Both the position numbers and the translations under genes were made by a program. A stretch of 5,812 bases of DNA from Caldisericaceae bacterium (GTDB lineage Bacteria > Caldisericota > Caldisericia > Caldisericales > Caldisericaceae): the NCBI GenBank assembly GCA_026987225.1, contig JALSNB010000013.1:1-5812 (forward strand), read 5' to 3'. Positions within the stretch are counted from its first letter, which is position 1. Each line of letters begins with the position of its first letter. This document shows, one piece after another, positions 1 through 4,897 of the stretch. Under the pieces are notes generated by a model. It was not told the origin of the DNA. It worked only from the letters and a program-made list of their open reading frames with translations, and searched no databases.

Positions 1-1322
1 ATATAATAAGGAACAGCAATACCATTTACATTTATGTTGTTATTCCATCCGTTTGTTTCGAAATCACTGTTATTATATTCATGATTCGATCCGGATATCT
101 GAGCTTTTGATTTTACTGTTGTTTCGGTATCCGTAGGGAAGTTTGGTAAGGATTCGTGTTTTCCGTATACCTTACCCTCTTTAATGGTTATGAATCCGTT
201 TTCAATTATTGGATCGTCACTTTCATCTTTTGATGTGATTACAGCACCGTTTACGGTAGTCATTCCGTTTAGAATAATATCTCCGTCTCCGAAAAGATCT
301 CCTCCTTTATTCAGTACGTCGTAACTTCCGTCCGAATTAATATTGGCTGCTTCAAAACTAATGTCTCCGTTTACAATTGTGTCCCCACCGGACCATACGG
401 CGTGTTTGAATGCAGCTGGTATATCGTCCGAAGATCCGCCAGAAGATCCGCCATTACTTGACGAGCTTGTTTCTGCATCCAGAGTTTGAAGAGTTGCTTC
501 TGCTATAACACTTCTCTTGATCGCTGAAACTTCAGGTTTATTGCTTATTAAAAATGAAGTTACTCTAATTTTAAATTTTGCACTGAATTTGGTGTTTTGA
601 CCGTCATCTACATATTGAACGTTTACATCCGATTCAACCCATTTGTTATCTGTTTGATATTTAGGATCCCATTGAGACAGGCTTTTAACAACGCCATTAC
701 TGAGATTTTCAACGTAATCAAATCCCGCTGTCCCGCTATATGCAGGTATTTTATTGCTTGCATCCGATACAACAACATAGTAGGAATTGGTTTGAACGTT
801 GTAAAGATAGGAAGCGATGTTGTCCTCTATATCCCATATAGTTCCATCACCTTCCGTAAAGGAAGCATTTGCGTAATTATCGTAGTTTGCTCCTATACCC
901 GTAAATGGATCTGATACTCCATCCGGTTGATACGGGGTTCCTCCGTTTATCTTTGATAACAGGAAAGCAGCGGCATATTTAACAGCAGCTTCATTTGGTG
1001 CATAAGCAGGATCCGGCGTTTCACCTTGAGAATAGTAATTGTCTTTATAATATTTGTTTATATTCTGAATTCCCTGTTGTAGCATAGGATCGTTATCCAA
1101 AACCGATGAAAATTTGTTGACCTTGTTTAACAAAACGTCTATAGTGGAGTCTGCCACTGATAGCACTCTATCCGATACTGCTTCTCCCGATACTCTATGC
1201 CTTCGTGAAATTGCATTTGAAGCAAGAATCATTACTGGGATAATCATAGCTACGGCAATTAATACCGTAAAAATCAACGCAAAGCCTTTGTGTTCTCTCT
1301 TAAAAATAGCGATTCTCAACAT
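1..1322 (-). CDS. PilX/GspK-like large minor pilin with C-terminal beta-helix-like region (partial, C-terminus missing)
   Basis: The frame is open from ATG at 1322 to the left edge, giving 440 residues without a stop; the C-terminus lies outside the window. The N-terminus has a basic leader ending in HKG (Gly13), then FALIFTVLIAVAMIIPVMIL, a class III prepilin-type hydrophobic helix. The +5 position is Phe18, not Glu. Loss of Glu5 is known for GspK and is common in PilX-type subunits, which sit at the tip of the (pseudo)pilus. Residues 40-283 form a polar extracytoplasmic region rich in Asn, Tyr and Asp. A Ser/Gly linker (about 284-299, with GGSSGGSS at 291-298) leads to repeated V/L-N-G turns (317-319, 351-353, 357-359, then ENG 374-376), which suggest a beta-helix like that at the C-terminus of some PilX-type proteins. 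It is the third gene of the pilin operon. The start at 1322 is chosen because GAGGTGAT lies 4 bases upstream; an ATG two codons earlier lies inside that site. The tip-subunit role is inferred from order and Glu5 loss. Confidence 0.85.
   Translation of the reverse strand, partial: MLRIAIFKREHKGFALIFTVLIAVAMIIPVMILASNAISRRHRVSGEAVSDRVLSVADSTIDVLLNKVNKFSSVLDNDPMLQQGIQNINKYYKDNYYSQGETPDPAYAPNEAAVKYAAAFLLSKINGGTPYQPDGVSDPFTGIGANYDNYANASFTEGDGTIWDIEDNIASYLYNVQTNSYYVVVSDASNKIPAYSGTAGFDYVENLSNGVVKSLSQWDPKYQTDNKWVESDVNVQYVDDGQNTKFSAKFKIRVTSFLISNKPEVSAIKRSVIAEATLQTLDAETSSSSNGGSSGGSSDDIPAAFKHAVWSGGDTIVNGDISFEAANINSDGSYDVLNKGGDLFGDGDIILNGMTTVNGAVITSKDESDDPIIENGFITIKEGKVYGKHESLPNFPTDTETTVKSKAQISGSNHEYNNSDFETNGWNNNINVNGIAVPYY
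429..452 (-). repeat. 12-bp tandem repeat encoding a GGSS-GGSS linker
   Basis: Two adjacent 12-base units (429-440 and 441-452) match at 11 of 12 positions. In the reading frame of the PilX-like protein they encode GGSS twice (residues 291-298). They sit between the N-terminal pilin part and the C-terminal N-G repeat region, where a flexible linker makes sense. Slippage would change linker length without breaking the frame. Confidence 0.7.
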
Positions 1323-1337
1323 AACCATCACCTCTCT
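1323..1337 (-). promoter_or_regulatory. Strong Shine-Dalgarno site for the PilX-like gene
   Basis: On the minus strand AGAGAGGTGATGGTT precedes ATG at 1322. GAGGTGAT is an eight-base complement to the usual bacterial 16S rRNA 3' end (AUCACCUC), with four bases between it and the start codon. It decides the start: the in-frame ATG at 1328 overlaps the site and would have no spacer. Confidence 0.75.
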
Positions 1338-1344
1338 TTTTATA

Positions 1345-1372
1345 ATTATATTATATTTTATGATTTATACAA
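1345..1372 (-). promoter_or_regulatory. Possible internal promoter before the PilX-like gene
   Basis: In the 83-base gap between the PilW-like and PilX-like genes, the minus strand has a perfect TATAAT at 1350-1345. A weak -35 match (TTGTAT, 1372-1367) lies 16 bases upstream. Transcription would start near 1338, just before the Shine-Dalgarno site. The gap is extremely AT-rich, so a chance TATAAT is likely enough that I keep confidence low. If real, it would let the third pilin gene be expressed separately from the first two. Confidence 0.3.
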
Positions 1373-1401
1373 TAAATATTTGGAAATTTTTTAAGAAATT
1401 C

Positions 1402-1421
1402 AACGTTATTGTCTTAACGTT
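1402..1421. repeat. AT-rich inverted repeat over the stop codon of the PilW-like gene
   Basis: AACGTTA and TAACGTT form a 7-bp inverted repeat with a 6-base loop, covering the TAA stop of the PilW-like gene. The stem has only two G-C pairs and no T-run follows on the minus strand, so it is a poor terminator candidate. It might slightly stabilise or attenuate the transcript between the second and third pilin genes. Confidence 0.3.
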
Positions 1422-2143
1422 ATTTGGGCTACGTATCTTACCTTTTCATATCCTGTTTTTGTCGGAGCTTTTACCATAGCTTCAATAACGATCTGTATAA
1501 CTTTATTCGACCATTTCGGTCTTATCGCATAAAAATTTGTTATAACTTGTTCTGTAACAGGTTGATTGCTTATACCGACTGTCCAATTGCCAGAACCATC
1601 TTTGGTTAAATTACTGTATAGTATTTCGCATGGCTCGTATTTTTTGGAAGGCCAATATCTTCTTGGCGTGCCTTTGTAATGAGGAGGGTAATATCCGTGT
1701 CCGTCTGTCGGAACGCCAAGAGTGTAAGAAATTCTGTGTTTTTTTCCGTTGTTATCCATGGTATAAAACATTAGGATCGGATTAAGTGGATCGTCCGAAG
1801 AATCGTGATCCGCACTACCGAATTTCAGATATGTCGAATTGTTTAATGGTTCGTCCGGTGTCGAAATTGTGGATATGTTTCTTACGGTATCTTTATCATC
1901 GGCATATGTAGGATATTTTATACCAAATTCTCCAGTACCGTCATCTTCCGTATATGTTTGCCTGATTTCTTTAGTGATTTGATCCGTCACGGTACTTATA
2001 TTTTCCTGAATGTTCTCTCTGTTTTTATTATAAGAAGAAAAAGTTAGTATATAGGCAAAACTTGCGAATGCCATATATATGAGAATAAAGAATATCGTCA
2101 TTGCTACAACGAGCTCAATTAATGTAAATCCTTTACGTTTCAT
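1406..2143 (-). CDS. PilW/GspJ-like minor pilin (prepilin-type N-terminal methylation domain)
   Basis: This is a complete 245-aa gene. The start is ATG at 2143, not the longer frame up to 2227, because it gives the short basic leader MKRKG followed by FTLIELVVAM (cleavage after Gly5, Glu10 at +5) and sits right behind GGAGGAGG. Prepilin peptidase would cut after Gly5 and N-methylate Phe6. A hydrophobic helix spans about residues 6-33. It is followed by an amphipathic stretch, NISTVTDQITKEIRQTY (48-64), typical of PilW/GspJ proteins. The rest is a polar extracytoplasmic head ending in a beta-strand-like segment, VRYVAQITLRQ. Size is usual for the family. It starts inside the stop codon of the preceding PilV-like gene (TAATG), so translation is probably coupled. 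I assign the PilW/GspJ type from the short motif and from its second place in the V-W-X or I-J-K order; whether the machine is a pilus or a secretion pseudopilus is not decidable here. Confidence 0.88.
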   Translation of the reverse strand: MKRKGFTLIELVVAMTIFFILIYMAFASFAYILTFSSYNKNRENIQENISTVTDQITKEIRQTYTEDDGTGEFGIKYPTYADDKDTVRNISTISTPDEPLNNSTYLKFGSADHDSSDDPLNPILMFYTMDNNGKKHRISYTLGVPTDGHGYYPPHYKGTPRRYWPSKKYEPCEILYSNLTKDGSGNWTVGISNQPVTEQVITNFYAIRPKWSNKVIQIVIEAMVKAPTKTGYEKVRYVAQITLRQ

Positions 2144-3096
2144 TAACCTCCTCCGTTTCCTTTTCCTCCGTATGTTACCATTTGGGAGTTTAAAACATAA
2201 CTGTGTTCTTGCTTGCCTGCTCTCCATAGAACTGTGATTTTGATATCGTAATATTGAACATGTGTTGCTGAAGAATCTTTTTTTCTCGCTGCTATTGCAA
2301 TTAGCACTCTAAACCCCCTATATGCCAAAGTTCTTTTTTTAAGGGAAGCATTATTCGTATAAAAAGGGTTATAGTTAGGGCTATTTTGGTCAGTTTTACT
2401 TGTGTCTGTTGTATAGACCATTGGTAAATATCCGGGAAGTGCGGAAAAGCTCTTTATAGCATCTGGATTTGGCTCGCTCCCGTTATTTATTGTAGATTTT
2501 AATGGAAATTTCATAATGATGTGGTTGTTTGTATGAGGTCCACCGTCATTATAGCTTGCTACATCCAAATTATGGTAATGATGTGTAGCATAATTACAAA
2601 TATATAAATTAGCATCCTCCGGAGACGGATTGGCTTGTGAAAGATGATCGAAATCTCCTAAAGATGCATATCCTTGAAGGGAATAATAAAATGCGTTAGG
2701 AGCATTTTGGTAATTAGTATTTTGAAGTGCGGGATTTACATTTACACAGTAATCTTCAAAATGGGATCCGTTTATGCTTCCATAAGGATGCCCTTCACAG
2801 GTAAGCGGAATATTCCATAAATCTACAAGTCCGGGCAAATAATGCTCCGGTTGCGTATCATCCGAAGTTTCGAATTTTGACGGGTCAAATCCGAGAGGAT
2901 TGTCTGCGGTTACATTTCTTGAACGGATATATTCCAATGTGTACATGCCTATGTTTTTGGCAATTGCCCGCATTTCGGAATCTTTCAATGAAGAATAGGA
3001 AGAGGCAAGTAAGCTCATGGTGGATGCAATGATTATTACCAAAATGGCAAGTGCAATCACCACTTCCAAAAGCGTAAAACCTTTTCTTTTCTTCAT
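2143..3096 (-). CDS. PilV/GspI-like minor pilin, enlarged (prepilin-type N-terminal methylation domain)
   Basis: This is a complete 317-aa gene and the first of the pilin operon. The leader MKKRKG is followed by FTLLEVVIALAILVIIIAS: cleavage after Gly6, Phe7 at +1, Glu11 at +5, hydrophobic helix to about residue 32. After the helix comes an amphipathic segment (37-60). The C-terminal segment YYDIKITVLWRAGKQEHSYV resembles the closing beta-strands of PilV/GspI proteins, where an 'xVTVxW' strand is common. Between these lies a long polar region (about 65-260) rich in Asn, Tyr, Pro and His, with Cys100, Cys117 and Cys167 and an HHYH stretch at 172-175. This makes the protein much longer than the usual 130-200 aa of the family. 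It ends in a Gly-rich tail (310-317) whose codons also supply the Shine-Dalgarno site of the next gene. GGAGG at 3114-3110 is its own ribosome site, with a rather long 13-base spacer. A pilus-tip or pseudopilus role is inferred from family and order. Confidence 0.88.
   Translation of the reverse strand: MKKRKGFTLLEVVIALAILVIIIASTMSLLASSYSSLKDSEMRAIAKNIGMYTLEYIRSRNVTADNPLGFDPSKFETSDDTQPEHYLPGLVDLWNIPLTCEGHPYGSINGSHFEDYCVNVNPALQNTNYQNAPNAFYYSLQGYASLGDFDHLSQANPSPEDANLYICNYATHHYHNLDVASYNDGGPHTNNHIIMKFPLKSTINNGSEPNPDAIKSFSALPGYLPMVYTTDTSKTDQNSPNYNPFYTNNASLKKRTLAYRGFRVLIAIAARKKDSSATHVQYYDIKITVLWRAGKQEHSYVLNSQMVTYGGKGNGGG
2146..2169 (-). promoter_or_regulatory. Shine-Dalgarno site for the PilW-like gene, embedded in the PilV-like coding end
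   Basis: The last eight codons of the PilV-like gene (GGKGNGGG) read as purine-rich DNA with GGAGG twice. The nearer copy, GGAGGAGG, stands three to six bases before the ATG at 2143. With the TAATG overlap this makes a classic coupled stop-start junction, and it explains the odd glycine tail. Confidence 0.75.
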
Positions 3097-3127
3097 TGTT
3101 ACTTTATCGCCTCCATTTTTAGCTATT

Positions 3128-3155
3128 ATTATATACGATAAGCATAAAAAGTAAA
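3128..3155 (-). promoter_or_regulatory. Promoter of the minor pilin operon
   Basis: The minus strand shows TATAAT (3133-3128), a 16-base spacer and TTTACT (3155-3150, four of six matches to TTGACA). Transcription would start near 3121, giving a short leader of about 25 bases that contains the GGAGG of the PilV-like gene. It is the best sigma-70-type match upstream of this operon. Confidence 0.6.
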
Positions 3156-3188
3156 TAGGAATTATTATGAAATACCAATATTTTTCAC

Positions 3189-3205
3189 CAATAGTTTCTC
3201 TATTG
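3189..3205. promoter_or_regulatory. Inverted repeat overlapping the -35 box of the transport operon (possible operator)
   Basis: CAATAG and CTATTG form a perfect 6-bp inverted repeat around a 5-base loop. The right arm includes the TTG of the -35 box at 3203-3208. A second copy of ACCAATA lies 13 bases to the left (3174-3180, versus 3187-3193). The position fits a regulator-binding site, but the arms are short and AT-rich. Confidence 0.3.
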
Positions 3206-3230
3206 AAAAAACGTTTATTTTTGTTATATT
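3203..3230 (+). promoter_or_regulatory. Promoter of the transport operon, probably giving a leaderless mRNA
   Basis: TTGAAA (3203-3208, five of six) and TATATT (3225-3230, five of six) are separated by 16 bases. A start seven bases after the -10 box falls at about 3237, which is the first base of the GTG start codon. No Shine-Dalgarno-like purine run lies between the -10 box and the codon. Confidence 0.6.
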
Positions 3231-3244
3231 TCTCTTGTGAGAAA
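3229..3244. repeat. Inverted repeat centred on the GTG start codon
   Basis: TTTCTC and GAGAAA form a perfect 6-bp inverted repeat with TTGT between them, spanning the end of the -10 box and the first codons of the small export gene. A related half-site, GTTTCTC, lies at 3194-3200, and its exact reverse complement GAGAAAC lies at 3239-3245. It could be a DNA operator; as an RNA hairpin it would form only if transcription began upstream of 3229. Confidence 0.35.
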
Positions 3245-3692
3245 CTGGCTATATTTGATTTTTATTACATTTATTCCTGGTATAGAGCTCAGGGGCGCCA
3301 TACCGATGGGGATTTTAAAATTTAAATTAAATCCTGTTACGGTATTTTTGATAATTGTCTCGTTTAACATCCTTATTATTCCGATTGTTTTTTTGTTTTG
3401 GGATGCGTTGCTTCTGATAGCAAAAAAGATTGCATTTGTAAACATTTATCTTGAAAAACTCGACAGACGTTCGAGAAACGTCGTGAAACGTTTTGGTTTT
3501 ATAGGGCTTATGTTGTTTGTTGCGATTCCTCTTCCCGGAACAGGTGCTTACAGCGGAGCTTTTGTTGCGGAACTTTTTGACATGGACAAAAGAAAAGCGT
3601 TTTTTGCGATTGCACTCGGCGTATTGATTGCAGGCATAATTGTTACGCTATCTGTGGAAGGCTTGCTTACGTTTATAAAATGGAATATATAG
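3237..3692 (+). CDS. Small multidrug-export family membrane protein (COG2426/PF06695 type)
   Basis: This is a complete 151-aa integral membrane protein. The family signatures are visible: PGIELRGAIPMG at residues 14-25 and PLPGTGAYSGAFVAELF at 98-114, each a short re-entrant-like loop beside hydrophobic helices. Hydrophobic stretches run at about 3-13, 34-62, 86-97 and 121-146, with a charged segment (LEKLDRRSRNVVKR, 72-85) between the halves. The length is normal for the family. The family is annotated as 'small multi-drug export' but its real substrate is poorly established, so I claim only membership. The GTG start is forced: the frame is closed by TGA at 3204-3206 and no ATG occurs before codon 24, inside the first signature. 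It lies directly behind the promoter with no ribosome site, so translation is probably leaderless. Its end overlaps the following transporter by 13 bases. Confidence 0.9.
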   Translation: MRNWLYLIFITFIPGIELRGAIPMGILKFKLNPVTVFLIIVSFNILIIPIVFLFWDALLLIAKKIAFVNIYLEKLDRRSRNVVKRFGFIGLMLFVAIPLPGTGAYSGAFVAELFDMDKRKAFFAIALGVLIAGIIVTLSVEGLLTFIKWNI

Positions 3693-4897
3693 AACAGGTA
3701 AAACTGATAAATAAGAATTCGCGTTTGTTCCTCATAGGAAATGTTTTGTCCTCTGTTGGATTCGGGGCATTTTTCGTGCTATTCAATCTGTATCTTCAGA
3801 AAACCGGAATCAGCATGAAATATATTGGCGGTGTGAATTCCGCATTCTCTGTGGGTGTTGCCATATTCGCCTTTTTTGCCGGAGTAATGTCGGACAGAAT
3901 CGGCAGGAAAACATCGTTTATTGTAAGCTCTTCCGTTCAGGTTGCGGCTTTCCTGTTTCTCATACTCTCCAGACTTCCCATTTTGCTAATTTTATTTGCA
4001 TTTGTTATGGGCAGTGCGAGTTCACTTTTTGTTGTTTCGCAAAATCCGTTTTTGCTTGAAAACAGCACGCCCGTAGAACGCCCTTCCCTTTTTAGCCTTG
4101 AGATGACGACTTTAATATTGGGAGAGTTCATAGGGAGTTTATTGGGCGGATTCTTGCCGAAATTTTTTGGCGGAAATGCTATCGGCATGCAGAAGGCACT
4201 GTTTATTTCTCTTTTTCTCATACTTTGCTCAATTATTCCATTTGTTTTTATCGATGAAAGTTGGGAAGCTAAAGATTTTTCAGAAAATTTCTTATCGTCT
4301 GTAAAGGCACCTTTTGTTGTTTTGAAAAATGATTTCAAGCGGAAAGCGATCGTTTCTATATTTGTTTCGGCACAGTTCCTCATAGGGCTTGGGGCGGGAT
4401 TTGTCGTGCCGTTCTTTAATCTTTACTTCAGGAGCAGGTTCCATTTATCCGTAAGCGAGATAGGGATAATCTTTTCTGTAGGAAGCATTGTTATTGCAAT
4501 AGGCACGCTCTTTTCCCCTTTTATGAGAAAGAAGTTCGGAAAACTAAAAAGCGTTGTGATTACTCAATCTTCATCCATTCCATTCGTGCTTATCCTTGCA
4601 TTTACCAAGAATATTTATTTTGCAGTGGTTTCATTTCTTTTCAGAGGTATGATAATGAATGCCGCCGTGCCAATAGAGAATCAGCTTTTTATGGAATCCA
4701 TACCCGAACAATCAAAAGCTGCAATTTCCGCTTTTATGCAGATTGCGTGGAATTTCTCATGGGGCATTTCGTCCGTAATTTCCGGTTTCCTTATGGCTAA
4801 ATATGGCTTTTCAATTTTGTTTATGTTGATGCTTGTTTTTTATATCAGTAGTATTTCGGTTTTGTATTTCGGGTTAAAGGAGAAAATGGATGAGTAA
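3680..4897 (+). CDS. Major facilitator superfamily transporter (12 TM, substrate unknown)
   Basis: This is a complete 405-aa protein with about twelve hydrophobic segments, the normal size for an MFS permease in the cytoplasmic membrane. MFS motif A is clear in the loop after the second helix: GVMSDRIGRK at residues 68-77, with Asp72, Arg73 and Gly75-Arg76. A motif C-like stretch, GEFIGSLLGG, appears in the fifth helix region but lacks the usual proline. The second half has only a weak motif A copy (MRKKFGKLK, about 282-290). Such proteins are proton-driven antiporters or symporters moving drugs, sugars or metabolites; efflux is suggested, not shown, by the neighbouring export-family gene. 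ATG at 3680 lies inside the end of the preceding gene (13-base overlap). Only a distant GGAAGG (3657-3662 region) stands upstream, so translation probably relies on coupling. It overlaps the next MFS gene by 8 bases. Confidence 0.92.
   Translation: MEYIEQVKLINKNSRLFLIGNVLSSVGFGAFFVLFNLYLQKTGISMKYIGGVNSAFSVGVAIFAFFAGVMSDRIGRKTSFIVSSSVQVAAFLFLILSRLPILLILFAFVMGSASSLFVVSQNPFLLENSTPVERPSLFSLEMTTLILGEFIGSLLGGFLPKFFGGNAIGMQKALFISLFLILCSIIPFVFIDESWEAKDFSENFLSSVKAPFVVLKNDFKRKAIVSIFVSAQFLIGLGAGFVVPFFNLYFRSRFHLSVSEIGIIFSVGSIVIAIGTLFSPFMRKKFGKLKSVVITQSSSIPFVLILAFTKNIYFAVVSFLFRGMIMNAAVPIENQLFMESIPEQSKAAISAFMQIAWNFSWGISSVISGFLMAKYGFSILFMLMLVFYISSISVLYFGLKEKMDE
4876..4882 (+). promoter_or_regulatory. Shine-Dalgarno site for the second MFS gene
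   Basis: AAAGGAG, inside the end of the first MFS gene, stands seven bases before ATG at 4890. This is an optimal spacing and fixes the start of the second transporter, which overlaps the stop of the first (ATGAGTAA). Confidence 0.8.

Noticed and set aside
1402..1421. Terminator after the PilW-like gene
   Set aside because: The 7-bp stem has only two G-C pairs and is not followed by a T-run on the transcribed strand, so I list it only as an inverted repeat.
597..1479. Plus-strand open frames at 597-914 and 1114-1479
   Set aside because: They lie antisense to the PilX-like gene (the second also runs into the PilW-like gene), have no ribosome sites or recognisable domains, and disappear once the minus-strand frame, with its prepilin leader and Shine-Dalgarno site, is accepted.
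1424..1609. Plus-strand 61-aa frame
   Set aside because: It is antisense to the 3' part of the PilW-like gene and shows no family features or ribosome site.
2144..2227. Longer N-terminus for the PilW-like protein starting at 2227
   Set aside because: It would add 28 residues of out-of-frame PilV-like coding sequence ahead of the leader, ending in a run of Arg/Lys. The short leader with TAATG coupling at 2143 is much more plausible.
3099..3116. Five-codon minus-strand mini-frame (MEAIK) in the leader of the PilV-like gene
   Set aside because: Its ATG begins only about five bases after the predicted transcript start and it overlaps the GGAGG used by the pilin gene; it is too short to separate from chance.
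3224..3445. Minus-strand 73-aa frame
   Set aside because: It is antisense to the small export gene, whose family signatures are clear on the plus strand, and has no supporting signals.
3937..4383. Minus-strand 148-aa frame
   Set aside because: It is antisense to the first MFS gene, with a Lys/Ser/Asn-rich composition typical of a shadow of membrane-protein codons.
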